A DNA stretch of 64,000 bases, from NCBI RefSeq assembly GCF_001512295.1, contig NZ_LNUP01000018.1, forward strand, positions 332,191 to 396,190. The letters are read 5' to 3'. Made by a program: the position numbers and the translations under genes. Below are positions 25,185 through 37,106 of this stretch, piece after piece; the first letter of the stretch is position 1; the number at the start of each line of letters is the position of its first letter. Origin of the DNA: Pseudomonas sp. EpS/L25 (lineage in GTDB: Bacteria; Pseudomonadota; Gammaproteobacteria; Pseudomonadales; Pseudomonadaceae). Under the pieces are notes generated by a model. The model had not been told where the DNA came from, ran no database searches, and worked only from the letters and a program-made list of their open reading frames with translations.

Positions 25185-26144
25185 ATGCTGCGCAAAATCC
25201 TCGCGAGTCTCACCCTCGGCCTGCTGGCCGCCACCCAGGCGTTGGCCACCACCCTGGTGGTGGGCGACCAGAGTTACAACACCCGCACCGTGATGGAGGC
25301 GGCCGGGGTCCTACACGGCCTGCCGTACCAATTGGAGTGGAAGCAATTCACCGCCGGCTCGCCGGTGGCCGAGGCGCTCAACGTCGGTAGCCTCGACCTG
25401 GGGCTACTGGGCGATGCGCCCCCGTTGTTCCTCGGTGCCCTGGGCGCACCGATCAAGGTAGTCGGCATCAGCCGCCAGAGCCTGGACGGCGTGGCGGTGC
25501 TGGTGCGCGGCGATTCCAGCATCCGCAGCCTGGCGGATTTGCCGGGCAAGACGGTGGCGATCTGGAAGGGGTCCTGGAGCCAGCAGCTGGCATTGTCCGC
25601 CCTGGACCGCGCGGGCGTGCCGCGCGATCAGGTGAGCTTCCGCTATCTCAATGCCCTGGATGCCTCCCACGCCCTGGAAGGCGGCTCAGTGGACGCCATC
25701 GCCACCTGGGAACCCTATGTCACCCAGGCCCAGCGCCACGGCGCTCGGGTGCTCACCACCGCCGAAGGCCTGATCCCTGCGCAAAGCTTCGTGGTCGCCA
25801 GCCAGGGTGCGCTGGACGATGCGGCCAAGCACCAGGCCATTGCCGACTTCCTCCAGCGGCTGCACCAGGCGCGCACCTGGGCCAATGCCGATCCCGAGCA
25901 TACGGCGCGCTACGCCAGCGCCTGGGCCGAGCGCACCCGCGCCGACGCTGCGATCGCCCAGGCCTGGTTCGCCCGAGCGCGCACCGCTATTGGACCGGTC
26001 ACACCGGCGGCCATCGCCCAGGCGCAGCGTACCGTCGACTTCTTCGCCGCTGAGGGCCTGGTCAAGGGTTATGACGCCAGCCGCCTGTTCTACGACGGCT
26101 TTGGCACGAGCCTGGCGCCGCTGACAGAGACGGCACAGCGCTGA
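25185..26144 (+). CDS. SsuA-like aliphatic sulfonate binding protein 2
   Basis: 319 aa. Signal peptide MLRKILASLTLGLLAATQAL, then ALNVGSLDLGLLGDAPPLFL, KTVAIWKGSWSQQLALSALD and TWEPYVTQAQ. Paralogue of the protein at 21591-22538, with the same motif order; probably binds a related organosulfonate. It is separated from the upstream flavoprotein by the family A repeat and an AT-rich stretch (AATAAGCACTAAGGAATTCC), so it may have its own promoter. No transporter subunits follow. Confidence 0.87.
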   Translation: MLRKILASLTLGLLAATQALATTLVVGDQSYNTRTVMEAAGVLHGLPYQLEWKQFTAGSPVAEALNVGSLDLGLLGDAPPLFLGALGAPIKVVGISRQSLDGVAVLVRGDSSIRSLADLPGKTVAIWKGSWSQQLALSALDRAGVPRDQVSFRYLNALDASHALEGGSVDAIATWEPYVTQAQRHGARVLTTAEGLIPAQSFVVASQGALDDAAKHQAIADFLQRLHQARTWANADPEHTARYASAWAERTRADAAIAQAWFARARTAIGPVTPAAIAQAQRTVDFFAAEGLVKGYDASRLFYDGFGTSLAPLTETAQR

Positions 26145-26173
26145 GCCCGATACCGACGTGGAGGCGTTGCGTT

Positions 26174-27109
26174 ATGCTTGAGGCGCATGTCCATCAGCCG
26201 GAAGTCAGACGCCTCCTCATGAAGACCGACGATATCGAAGCCTTCGTCGCGGTGATCCGCAGTGGCTCCCTCAACGCCGCTGCCCTGTCCCTGGGGCTCA
26301 CCCAGCCGGCCATCACCCGCCGGCTGCAGAGTCTCGAACAGGATCTCGGGGTCGAGTTGCTCGACCGCCACACCAAGCCACTCAAGCCGACCCGCCTGGG
26401 CCAGGAGGTCTATGGTCACTGCCGCGCCATCCTGCGCGAGATGGATGCCCTGCGCGAGCGGGTGGCGGGCGATGCCCCGCCGTCCGGGCTGCTGCGCCTG
26501 GGCGTGCCCCAGACCCTAGGCGATGCGCTGTTGCTGGAGGCCGTGAAGGACATCCGCACCCGCTACCCGGAGCTGCGCACCCAGGTGGCGACCGGCTGGG
26601 GCAGCGTACTGGTCAGCCGTATCGAGCACGGCGAGCTGGACGGCGCCCTGGTGCTGTTCCCGGCCAACAAGGTGTTTCCCGACGGCGTCGAGGCCCAGGC
26701 CCTGGGCGCCATGCCGCTGCAGGTGGTTTGCGCGCGCGACCAGTTGCCACCCAGGGCGCAGCGGCTGGCCGACATCCAGGGCCAGGGCTGGGTGCTCAAC
26801 CCCGACGGCTGCGGCTTTCGCGCCAGCCTGCAGCGCACCTTGGCCGAACAGGGCCAGGCGCTACGCATCAACCTGGAAACCTATGGCACTGAACTCCAAC
26901 TCGGCCTGGTGGCCGATGGCCAAGGGCTCGGCCTGGTCCCGGCGCCGCTACTGGCGCGCAGTGTCCACCGCGAACGTCTGGCGGCCCTCCCGCTGAAGGA
27001 CTTCAAGCCGGAAATCCAGCTATGGCTGATCCACCCACGCTTTCTCGGGCCGTTGCAGGAGGTGGTCGAAGGGTTCGGGCGGGATGCGCAGTGCTTGCTG
27101 GAGGGCTGA
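26174..27109 (+). CDS. LysR-family regulator of the sulfur cluster
   Basis: 311 aa from the ATG at 26174, which has GGAGG nine bases upstream; an internal ATG at 26219 gives the more usual LysR N-terminus (MKTDDIEAFVAVIRSGSLNA) but lacks a clear ribosome-binding site. HTH motif: AAALSLGLTQPAITRRLQSL, followed by LGVELLDRHTKPLKPT. The effector domain contains LGLVADGQGLGLVPAPLLA. It lies 29 bp after the second SsuA-like gene on the same strand, so it may be part of that unit and regulate sulfonate uptake; CysB/Cbl-like function is inferred, not shown. Confidence 0.88.
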   Translation: MLEAHVHQPEVRRLLMKTDDIEAFVAVIRSGSLNAAALSLGLTQPAITRRLQSLEQDLGVELLDRHTKPLKPTRLGQEVYGHCRAILREMDALRERVAGDAPPSGLLRLGVPQTLGDALLLEAVKDIRTRYPELRTQVATGWGSVLVSRIEHGELDGALVLFPANKVFPDGVEAQALGAMPLQVVCARDQLPPRAQRLADIQGQGWVLNPDGCGFRASLQRTLAEQGQALRINLETYGTELQLGLVADGQGLGLVPAPLLARSVHRERLAALPLKDFKPEIQLWLIHPRFLGPLQEVVEGFGRDAQCLLEG

Positions 27110-27115
27110 GGCCAC

Positions 27116-27711
27116 TCACTCGATAGCGGAGCCTATGCAACGAGCGAATATTCGCTCCAGTGCACGGTAGTCGCAGTGGACGGCGGCGACGTTGGCAGCT
27201 ATCCATTCATCGCGCGCTACCGGTGACCAATCGATCTGGTAGCCCGCGTTGATGATGAGATGCTCGAACAGCAGGCGCTGGGCACGGCCGTTGCCATCGC
27301 GGAAAGGGTGCACCATGTTCAGATCGCCGTAGAGTTCGGCACTCAACCCGATCAGGACGTCACGGGATTGCCCCTCGAACCAGTTTTCCGCCTGCATTTT
27401 CGCAAACAGCTTGTTGGCCTCCGGTATCAGCCGGTGCGCTGTACAAAGCGGGTGCTGTCCTTGGCAATATCGAGGGTGCGCAGTTCGCCAGCCCAGGGGT
27501 AGATGTCTTGGAACAGCAGCCGATGCAGTTGGCACAGACAGTCAAGGTCGTAGGTCGGTAATTCGAACATCAACTTGCTGGCCGCGAGTCGAGAGAGATC
27601 GCGTTCGGCTGCCGCCAGTAACTTGTCATCCCGGATGTCGAGCAGGTTGCGTAAGGTCGTGGTGCCGGGATAGCAGTACGGATCCTGACCGACTCCGTAC
27701 TTATCGATCAT
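27116..27711 (-). pseudogene. Fic-domain AMPylase toxin, frameshifted
   Basis: Two reading frames make one Fic protein. The N-terminal part (27427-27711) reads MIDKYGVGQDPYCYPGTTTL ... IYPWAGELRTLDIAKDSTRF and ends at a stop. The C-terminal part (from about 27445 down to 27116) reads RLIPEANKLFAKMQAENWF and contains the catalytic HPFRDGNGRAQR. Moving between frames needs one extra base at about 27428-27445, consistent with a single-base deletion. All Fic catalytic residues survive in the distal fragment but are out of frame. The start overlaps the stop of the YhfG-like antitoxin (ATGA). A sequencing error cannot be excluded. Confidence 0.85.
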
Positions 27712-27884
27712 TGCGCCTGGCTCAGACGTCGGTAATGCGCGAGAAGGGCTTGCTTATCTTTCCCGACGGTTTCCAGAGCGTCGGATTTCAGGTCAAAGCC
27801 TTCCAGTTTCAAGCTGGCTACATAGTTGGCCTGACGTATACGTATGTAGTAGCGCCGTTTCGTATCCAGATTGGGCTGGGGCAT
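27708..27884 (-). CDS. YhfG/FicA-type antitoxin of the Fic pair
   Basis: 58 aa from the ATG at 27884 (AGAGG eight bases upstream); a second in-frame ATG at 27899 overlaps that Shine-Dalgarno. The residues ASLKLEGFDL contain the S-x-x-x-E-G inhibitory motif of class I Fic antitoxins, whose Glu blocks ATP binding in the Fic active site. YIRIRQANYVASLKLEGF matches the helical YhfG arrangement. It precedes and overlaps the broken toxin gene, the expected operon order. The antitoxin is intact while the toxin is not. Confidence 0.82.
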   Translation of the reverse strand: MPQPNLDTKRRYYIRIRQANYVASLKLEGFDLKSDALETVGKDKQALLAHYRRLSQAQ

Positions 27885-27994
27885 GAGTATACCTCTCACA
27901 GGGCGCTTTCAAGTTTAGCTGAAGCCGCCCGTCCTAGTGGAACCTGGCTGTTCGAGTCCAGGTGGCATGAACGGATATCCTGGAAATGGGAGGT

Positions 27995-28019
27995 TGCCCC
28001 GGTCGCAGTGACCGGGGCA
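27995..28019 (-). terminator. Terminator-like hairpin after acnA
   Basis: TGCCCCGGTC, GCAGT, GACCGGGGCA: a perfect 10-bp stem 8 bp downstream of the acnA stop. No long U-run follows on the minus strand. Confidence 0.6.
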
Positions 28020-28026
28020 GGGTTCA

Positions 28027-30726
<2,700 letters not shown>

Positions 30727-30923
30727 CAGGGGTCTCCTTATCGACGCTTCGACGGTTGCCCGCTGGCCGTTCGAGCCTCGAAAGGTGAAAGAGACCCGAA
30801 CCAGCGCTGGGCGGACTGATTTTTCTAGGTGTAGTACTGGACCGATAGGCGCCGTCTACGTTCCCTGTCTGGCGCGCTGGGGTATAGTGCGCGCCCTGCG
30901 TGACCCCTTGAGGAAGCCCCGTC

Positions 30924-31985
30924 GTGAATACCCTGTTGCTGCTGTGCCGTACCGGTTTCGAAAGCGAAGTCTGCGCCGAACTCGGCGAACGGGCGGCGCT
31001 GCTCGGCGTGGCCGGTTACGCCAAGGGCAAGCCGGGGACAGCCTATGCTGAATTCGTCTGCGGCGACGCGGCGGGTGCGGCCCGGCTGATGCAGAACATC
31101 CACTTCGCCGAGCTGATCTTTCCGCGCCAGTGGTCGCGCGGCGCCTTTCTCGGCCTGCCCGAGCAGGATCGCATCGGTCCGCTGCTGGAGCTGTTGGCTG
31201 ACTATCCCGTCTGCGGCAGCCTGGCCCTGGAGATGCCCGACACCAACGACGGCAAGGCGCTGTCCACCTTTTGCAAGAAGTTCGAGCGCCCCCTGACCCT
31301 GGCGCTGCGCAAGGCCGGCCGCCTGGTGGACGATGCCCGGGCGCCGCGGCTGCAGCTGACTTTTCTCAGCGGGCGCGAGGTCTTCGTCGGCCTGGTCGAG
31401 CCGGACAACGCCGCGCTCTGGCCCATGGGCATTCCGCGGCTGAGATTTCCCCGCGAGGCCCCCAGTCGCTCGACCCTCAAGCTGGAAGAGGCCTGGCACC
31501 ACTTCATTCCGCGTCCCGAATGGGAAACCCGGCTGTCCTCCGAGATGCGCGCGGTCGATCTGGGCGCTGCCCCAGGTGGCTGGACCTGGCAACTGGTGGC
31601 CCGCGAGATGCTGGTCACGGCGGTGGACAACGGCCCCATGAACGAGGCGCTGATGGATACCGGCCTCGTCGAGCACCTGCAGGTCGACGGCTACGCCTTC
31701 GTCCCCAAGCGACCGGTGGATTGGATGGTCTGCGACATCGTCGAGAAGCCCGCCCGTACCGCGGCGCTGATCGAGCGCTGGATCGGTGAGGGCCATTGCC
31801 GCGAGGCGGTGGTTAACCTCAAGCTGCCGATGAAACAGCGCTATCGCGAAGTGGCCGGCATCCTCGAACGCCTGCACGACCACTTCGCAGGCCGCGGCCT
31901 GCGCGTCACCATCGGCTGCAAGCAGCTCTACCACGACCGCGAGGAAGTGACCTGTCACCTGCGGCGGCTGGATAAGAAACCCTGA
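30924..31985 (+). CDS. rlmM: 23S rRNA 2'-O-ribose C2498 methyltransferase RlmM
   Basis: 353 aa, GTG start with GAGGA upstream. N-terminal THUMP-like region (NTLLLLCRTGFESEVCAEL) and a C-terminal Rossmann methyltransferase domain with the SAM-binding VDLGAAPGGWTWQLV (about residues 210-224), VDGYAFVPKRPVDWMVCDIV and the catalytic-type Lys in VVNLKLPMKQRY. It methylates C2498 in the peptidyl transferase loop of 23S rRNA. A good -10-like TATAGT lies about 35 bp upstream of the start. A family A repeat starts 14 bp downstream. Confidence 0.95.
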   Translation: MNTLLLLCRTGFESEVCAELGERAALLGVAGYAKGKPGTAYAEFVCGDAAGAARLMQNIHFAELIFPRQWSRGAFLGLPEQDRIGPLLELLADYPVCGSLALEMPDTNDGKALSTFCKKFERPLTLALRKAGRLVDDARAPRLQLTFLSGREVFVGLVEPDNAALWPMGIPRLRFPREAPSRSTLKLEEAWHHFIPRPEWETRLSSEMRAVDLGAAPGGWTWQLVAREMLVTAVDNGPMNEALMDTGLVEHLQVDGYAFVPKRPVDWMVCDIVEKPARTAALIERWIGEGHCREAVVNLKLPMKQRYREVAGILERLHDHFAGRGLRVTIGCKQLYHDREEVTCHLRRLDKKP

Positions 31986-31998
31986 GAACCTATCCAAC

Positions 31999-32203
31999 GT
32001 TTGCTGCGCGTCGGCCAGGCTGCGTTGAAAACTGCCTGGATCGCCAGCCCCACCTGGGCGGCCCCGTCGCAATGCTCATTCACAGCTCGTAAACTGCGCT
32101 TCCTCGGCGTTTGATTCGCTGGCGCTCACCCTTCGGGCCAGCCGTTGGCTGTTACTCCCGCTGGTCGTTGCGCCTTCCCTGTCTCTAGCTCGCGAAACTT
32201 TGC
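31999..32203. repeat. Intergenic repeat family A, long copy
   Basis: It starts GTTTGCTGCGCGTCGGCC and GCGTTGAAAA, then has an extra segment (about 32035-32070), the shared CAATGCTCATTCAC, CGTAAACTGCGCTTCCTC, a second extra segment (about 32115-32165), and ends CCTGTCTCTAGCTCGCGAAA. The order is identical to the copy at 25046, with two insertions. The remainder of the gap up to tusA is AT-rich with no ORF. Confidence 0.75.
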
Positions 32204-32255
32204 ACAGATTCTCGCGCCTACTCGATGTCTATTTTAAGCGTTTTCTGGAGTACCG

Positions 32256-32495
32256 ATGACCCTCGAAGCCGATGCCACCCTCGACGCCAGCGGGCTGAAT
32301 TGTCCGGAGCCGGTGATGATGCTGCACAACAAGGTGCGCGACATCGCTCCCGGCGCCTTGCTCAAGATCATTGCCACCGACCCCTCCACCCAGCGCGACA
32401 TCCCCAAGTTCTGCGTCTTCCTCGGCCATGAACTGGTGGAAAGGAGCGAAGGGGAAGGGCGTTATCTATATTGGATTCGCAAGAAGGTGGAGTGA
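32256..32495 (+). CDS. tusA: Sulfur-carrier protein TusA
   Basis: 79 aa. The family motif [16 protein letters not shown] includes the CPxP cysteine that carries persulfide sulfur for 2-thiouridine formation in t[23 protein letters not shown] and the C-terminal YLYWIRKK match TusA/SirA. Preceded by GGAG. A monocistronic unit is likely, since the family A repeat lies upstream and family B/C repeats lie downstream. Confidence 0.93.
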   Translation: MTLEADATLDASGLNCPEPVMMLHNKVRDIAPGALLKIIATDPSTQRDIPKFCVFLGHELVERSEGEGRYLYWIRKKVE

Positions 32496-32560
32496 GGGTG
32501 CTCCGCCTGGGCCGAGATGGTGCCATCGTCGAAGCCCGACGGTGCGATGCGGAGTTCGGC

Positions 32561-32663
32561 CTGTTGGGCTTCGCTTGCGCTCAGCCCAACCTACGATGCA
32601 CCGCCGCGCGGGCCCGGCTCTCGTAGGTTGGGTTGAGACGGCTCTATCGTCGAAGCCCAACGG
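32561..32663. repeat. Inverted intergenic repeat, family C
   Basis: CTGTTGGGCTTCG ... TCAGCCCAACCTACG (32561-32595) is followed by CGTAGGTTGGGTTGA ... CGAAGCCCAAC (32622-32661) in opposite orientation. Each half is itself hairpin-forming. It occupies most of the 267-bp gap between tusA and the SGNH gene together with the two family B units. Confidence 0.65.
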
Positions 32664-32680
32664 ACCGATGCCAAGCGAGT

Positions 32681-32761
32681 CGTAGCGTGGAAAACCGCGT
32701 AGCGTTTTCCACTGTGTGGTCTCGCGTCCGCGGACAAGGCTGCGCCGTTGTCCACGCTACG
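32681..32761. repeat. Two family B hairpin units
   Basis: CGTAGCGTGGAAAACCGCGT followed by AGCGTTTTCCAC (32681-32712) and GCGGACAAGGCTGCGCCGTT followed by GTCCACGCTACG (32730-32761) are variants of the unit at 20196. The second ends right at the stop of the SGNH hydrolase. Confidence 0.6.
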
Positions 32762-32762
32762 C

Positions 32763-33413
32763 TCAGGCGCTTGCGGCCGCTCTGACCACCCCCACCAGGT
32801 GCTCCCCCAGCCGCAGATGCTGGTCCGCCGCGAAATGTACGCCGTCCACCGGACTCACCCGGATGATCTCGCCCGCATCGACGAAGGCCGCGCCCTGGGC
32901 TGCGGCCACCTGGCGATAACGTGCGGCCAACTCGCGGGACTTGGCTGCGCCGCCGACGAAGATCTCGCCGAGAAAGCCCACTTCCTCGATGGGCGCCGGG
33001 GCCATCACGATCAGCTTGGGCTGGCCACCATCCGGGCCGGCGTTGCAGCGCCCGATCTCCTCCAGCAGCACCTGCAAGGCACTAGCGATGTCCGCCGGCG
33101 TCATCGAAAGACGGGCCTTCAGATCGTTGGTGCCCAGCATCAGGATGAGCACATCCACCGGTAGCTGGCTTTCCAGGCAAGGCCGCAGGTAGCTAAGGCC
33201 GTTCTTGTGGTGGCCATCGATGGGATCGTCGTGGACCGTGGTGCGGGCGGGCAGCCCTTCCTCGATCAACCGCCAGTCGTGACCCAGGCCACGGGCCAGC
33301 ACGCCGGTCCAGCGCTCGTCCCAGCCGAAGCGTTCGAGTACGCCGGGCTGGGTCATGGGGCGGGTACCGTGGGTATTGGAGTCGCCGTAGCAGAGCAGGG
33401 TGCGCAGGGGCAT
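32763..33413 (-). CDS. SGNH/GDSL-family hydrolase (arylesterase-like)
   Basis: 216 aa. The four SGNH blocks are visible: nucleophile block LLCYGDSNTHGT (Ser in GDSN), conserved Gly in HHKNGLSYL, Asn block LMLGTNDLKARL, and catalytic Asp/His in DGVHFAADQH near the C-terminus. No signal peptide is seen. Family members are acetyl/aryl esterases or lipases of broad specificity, so the physiological ester is unknown. The ATG has GAGGA upstream. Flanked by intergenic repeats. Confidence 0.88.
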   Translation of the reverse strand: MPLRTLLCYGDSNTHGTRPMTQPGVLERFGWDERWTGVLARGLGHDWRLIEEGLPARTTVHDDPIDGHHKNGLSYLRPCLESQLPVDVLILMLGTNDLKARLSMTPADIASALQVLLEEIGRCNAGPDGGQPKLIVMAPAPIEEVGFLGEIFVGGAAKSRELAARYRQVAAAQGAAFVDAGEIIRVSPVDGVHFAADQHLRLGEHLVGVVRAAASA

Positions 33414-33501
33414 GGGAAATCCTCGTTGGTGCAGGTCATTCCCACCCTAGAGGCTATTCCCGCCGGTCGCGAGGGCCGGTGGTCGTGCCAGCGAAGCCGA
33501 G

Positions 33502-35655
33502 TCAGCCCTCGCTCGGCGCTTCGCCGCCCCGCGTAGCAGGGTCCGGCGGCGGCCCACCCGTCTCGTAGCGCACGTTCATGCGTGGCGAGGCCAGCTCGAT
33601 GCCGGCGTCGTCCAGGTAGCGCTTGAGCCTGAGGTTGAAGGCCCGCGAGACCTCCCACTGCTTGATCGGCGCGGTCTTGAAGCGGAATCTCAGGATGGCC
33701 ATGCCGGAATCGAAGCTCTCCACCCCCTGCAGCTCCAGCGGCGACCAGATGTCCCGGCCGATGAGCGGGTCCTGGCGCAGCGAGCGGCCGACCTCCTGGA
33801 CCATCTCGATGGCCTTGTCCACCGAGAGCGCCTGGGGAATGGGCAGGCGGAAGATGGCGTAGCCGAACTGCCGCGAGTAGTTCTGGATGCTCTTGATCTC
33901 GCTGAAGGGGATGGTGTGGACGATGCCGTCGATGTCCCTCAGGCGTACGGTACGGATGGTCAGGCCCTCGACGGTGCCCAGGTGGTTGCCCACGTCGACG
34001 TAGTCGCCGATGGCCAGGGAGTCCTCGATGATGATGAACAGCCCGGTGATGAGGTCGGCCACCAGGCTCTGGGCACCGAAGCCTACCGCCAGGCCGATGA
34101 CGCCGGCACCGGCCAGCAGCGGGGTGACGTTCACGCCCATGTTGGCCAGGGCGACGATCAGGGCGATGACGAAGATGGTCAGGAACAGCACGTTGCGGAT
34201 CAGCGGCAACATGGTCTGGGCACGCGCGTTGTTGGGGCTGACGCGGTGCAGGTTGAGGCCGCGGTGGATGGCGGTGTCGGCCAGGATCCACACCAGCCAG
34301 GCCAGCAGCAGGGTGCCGCCGAGGCCGAAGAACTTGCTGGCGACCACATGGCCGTCGCCCTGGCTGAATCTCAGCAGGGAGACGTCCCAGGCGCGCAGTG
34401 CCAGTTCGATGCTCGTCAGCCAGATGACGATGCCCAGCACCAGCACGAAGAAGGCCCGCAGCCGCTCGGCATAGGCCTCCTGGATGCGGCCGTGGTGGCG
34501 TCGACGCAGCAGTCGCGCTCGCACCAGGGCATTCAGGCCCAGGGCGGCGCCCAGCAGTACCGCGCTGAGCAGGGCACGGCGCAGGGCGTCGCTGGTATCG
34601 CCCGCAGAGACGAAGGTAGCCACCACCGAGACCGCCACCAGGATCAGCAGCGGCAGGTGCCAGAGCCGGGCGATCAGGTGGCGCACGCCCTGTAGGCCAT
34701 GCAGCGCCTGGCGCTTGGCCAGGGGCTGGTTGCGGATCAGGTGGGCAACCGGGCGCCGGAATCTCAGCACGAACTGGGCACTGAGCAGTGCGGCGCAGAC
34801 GTTGGCGCCGATGGCGATGACGGCGGCCAGGTGCGGCCCGAGGGTCTCGGCCAGGTGCGGATCGCTGGCCGCACCACCCAGGGCGGCCAGGCTGCCGATG
34901 ATCCACAGTGGGCGGAAGGCGCGCCGGCGCAGGATCAGCAACGCGCGGTTACGGTGGGCACCGCTGGGCAGGGAGCAGATGATCACCACGGTGGCGGCGA
35001 ACAACGGACCGGTCACCGCAGCGTAGGCCAGGGTCACGGCCACCGTCTTGCCGAGGGAATCCGGCAGCCAGAGCGACACCACCAGGGTGAGGACGAAGGC
35101 CACCAGCCAAGGGGCCAGCTTGCGCAGGGCGAAGCGCACCAGATCCAGGGGACGGGGCCTGAGCGGCAGTTCCTCGGACAGCCCGAATCTCACTCGCAGG
35201 CGATGGCTGAGGGTCTTGAGACCGAGGGCGCAGCCGGCCCAGAAGGCCAGGGTGACGACGAAGCCGGAGAGCAGATCCAGGCGTTGTTCGGGCGCGGGTG
35301 CCAGCGCGGCCAGCTCGGCACCGGCCTGCTCCAGCTGGAATTGCCAGCGCTCGCGCAGGTTGTCGCGCTGCAATTGGTTTTCGACCACCGTGAGGGTGTC
35401 GGTGATCAGGCCGATCACGCCTTGCGAGGCGCTGGGCTCGGCCTTGGCCTGGGCGGCCTGGAGTTTCTTCAGGTCGGCGAGCAGGCGATTGCGCTGCTGG
35501 TCGCTTTCCAGGGTCTTGATGACCTGGTCCAGGGACTGGCCGAACTGCGGATCGACCTGATCCTTCTGGGTGGTCGGCAGGCCCGGTATGGCCGCCTGTG
35601 CCGGACCGATGAGGATGAAGCAAAGACAGAACAGCTGTAGCAGGCGAAAGATCAT
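33502..35655 (-). CDS. Large MscS-family mechanosensitive channel (YbiO-like)
   Basis: 717 aa. An N-terminal signal peptide (FCLCFILIGPAQA) and periplasmic helical region with heptad-like stretches (about 30-120) precede about ten membrane segments. The pore-lining helix TM3 and beta domain are recognisable: VTPLLAGAGVIGLAVGFGAQ, LVADLITGLFIIIEDSLAIG and DYVDVGNHLGTVEGLTIRTV, followed by VHTIPFSEIKSIQNYSRQF. It protects against hypo-osmotic shock by opening under membrane tension. Size and layout resemble E. coli YbiO more than MscS or MscK. Confidence 0.9.
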   Translation of the reverse strand: MIFRLLQLFCLCFILIGPAQAAIPGLPTTQKDQVDPQFGQSLDQVIKTLESDQQRNRLLADLKKLQAAQAKAEPSASQGVIGLITDTLTVVENQLQRDNLRERWQFQLEQAGAELAALAPAPEQRLDLLSGFVVTLAFWAGCALGLKTLSHRLRVRFGLSEELPLRPRPLDLVRFALRKLAPWLVAFVLTLVVSLWLPDSLGKTVAVTLAYAAVTGPLFAATVVIICSLPSGAHRNRALLILRRRAFRPLWIIGSLAALGGAASDPHLAETLGPHLAAVIAIGANVCAALLSAQFVLRFRRPVAHLIRNQPLAKRQALHGLQGVRHLIARLWHLPLLILVAVSVVATFVSAGDTSDALRRALLSAVLLGAALGLNALVRARLLRRRHHGRIQEAYAERLRAFFVLVLGIVIWLTSIELALRAWDVSLLRFSQGDGHVVASKFFGLGGTLLLAWLVWILADTAIHRGLNLHRVSPNNARAQTMLPLIRNVLFLTIFVIALIVALANMGVNVTPLLAGAGVIGLAVGFGAQSLVADLITGLFIIIEDSLAIGDYVDVGNHLGTVEGLTIRTVRLRDIDGIVHTIPFSEIKSIQNYSRQFGYAIFRLPIPQALSVDKAIEMVQEVGRSLRQDPLIGRDIWSPLELQGVESFDSGMAILRFRFKTAPIKQWEVSRAFNLRLKRYLDDAGIELASPRMNVRYETGGPPPDPATRGGEAPSEG

Positions 35656-35744
35656 CGCAGCCGCACTCTCGCGAAAGGAGGAAACGCTCGTCTTGGACGG
35701 CGCGGGGCCGTCCGACGAGGCGGGCAGTGTAACAAGGCCGCGTA

Positions 35745-37106
35745 CTAGGCGCGGTGGATGCGTCGACGGGCACTACGCGCCAGGCGCACCGCGAGCAGGA
35801 TGGCGGCGCAGGTCAGGCCCAGCACCAGACCCTGCCACAGCCCGGCCGGCCCGCGCGGCGCACCGAACCAGTCGCTCAGCCCCAGCGCCCAGCCTACCGG
35901 CAGTCCCACGCCCCAATAGGCCAGCAGGGTGATGAGCATGGTGGCGCGGGTGTCCTGGTAGCCGCGCAGGGCGCCGGCGGCGGTGACCTGGATGGCGTCG
36001 GAGAACTGGAAGATGCCGGCGAACACCAGCAGCGAGGCCGCCAGCTGGATCACCGCCAGGTCCTGGGAATAGAGGCCGGCGATGAAGGTGCGCGCAGTGA
36101 GCATCAGAGTGCAGGAGACGCAGGCGCAGAGCAGCCCGGCGGCCATGCCGACGCCAGCAGCGAAGCGTGCCTCCCGCGGTTCGCCGCGGCCCAGGGCCTG
36201 GCCGACCCGTACCGTCACCGCCATCCCCAGCGCCAGGGGCACCATGAACACCAGCCCGGAAAAATTGAGCGCCACCTGGTGCCCGGCGACCACGGTCGGA
36301 CCCAGCTCGCCGATCAGCAGGGCGACCACGGAAAAGATGCTGGATTCGGCGAACACCGCGATGCCGATGGGCACGCCGATGGCGAGCAGGGCGCGCAGCG
36401 TCGGTCCGTGCGGGCGCTCGAAGCGGGCGAAGAGGGCGCAGGGGCGATAGCGCTCGGTGCGCACGATCGCCAGCATGGCCAGCAGCATCGCCCACATCAC
36501 CGTGCCGGAGGCGAAGCCACAGCCGGCGCCGCCCAGGGCCGGCATGCCCAGGTGGCCATGAATGAAGATCCAGTTCAGCGGTACGTTGAGCGCGAGGCCC
36601 GCGAGGCCCACCAGCATCGCCGGTCGGGTGCGTCCCAGACCATCGCTGAAGCAACGCAGCACGTAGTAGAAGGCCGTCGCGGGCAGGCCCATGGCGATGC
36701 CCTTGAGATAGAGCAGGGTCGGGCCGATCAACTGGGGATCGACATGCATGGCCACCAGCAGGGGGCGGGCGTTGAGCAGCAGCAGGCTGGCGACGAGGCC
36801 GCAGCCCAGGGCGAGCCACAGCGCCTGGCGGACCAGCGGGCCGATCTCGCCGGTGCGGCCGCCACCGTGGCGTTCGGCAACCTTGGGCGTAGTGGCGAGC
36901 AGGATACCGGTCATCAGCAGGAACACGGGAATCCACACCGAGTTGCCCAGGGCGACGGCGGCGAGGTCCAGCGGTCCGACGCGACCGGCCATGACGGCGT
37001 CGACGAAGCCCATGGCCGAGTGGGAGAGCTGGGCGATGACGATGGGCGCCGCCAGGGACAGCAGGGCGCCGAATTCACGTCTGATGCGGGGCAAGGAGGC
37101 AGTCAC
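35745..37106 (-). CDS. MATE-family multidrug/Na+ exporter (NorM-like)
   Basis: 453 aa with 12 predicted membrane segments in two similar halves. Features: [60 protein letters not shown] and [24 protein letters not shown] proteins export cationic drugs using Na+ or H+. The start is GTG at 37106 with a weak Shine-Dalgarno; no better ATG lies nearby. It is divergent from pdxB. Confidence 0.9.
   Translation of the reverse strand: MTASLPRIRREFGALLSLAAPIVIAQLSHSAMGFVDAVMAGRVGPLDLAAVALGNSVWIPVFLLMTGILLATTPKVAERHGGGRTGEIGPLVRQALWLALGCGLVASLLLLNARPLLVAMHVDPQLIGPTLLYLKGIAMGLPATAFYYVLRCFSDGLGRTRPAMLVGLAGLALNVPLNWIFIHGHLGMPALGGAGCGFASGTVMWAMLLAMLAIVRTERYRPCALFARFERPHGPTLRALLAIGVPIGIAVFAESSIFSVVALLIGELGPTVVAGHQVALNFSGLVFMVPLALGMAVTVRVGQALGRGEPREARFAAGVGMAAGLLCACVSCTLMLTARTFIAGLYSQDLAVIQLAASLLVFAGIFQFSDAIQVTAAGALRGYQDTRATMLITLLAYWGVGLPVGWALGLSDWFGAPRGPAGLWQGLVLGLTCAAILLAVRLARSARRRIHRA

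Noticed and set aside
27943-27975. GTTCGAGTCC, a tRNA T-loop-like sequence near the acnA terminator
   Set aside because: No acceptor, D or anticodon arm can be built around it; the match is too short for a tRNA or an att fragment.
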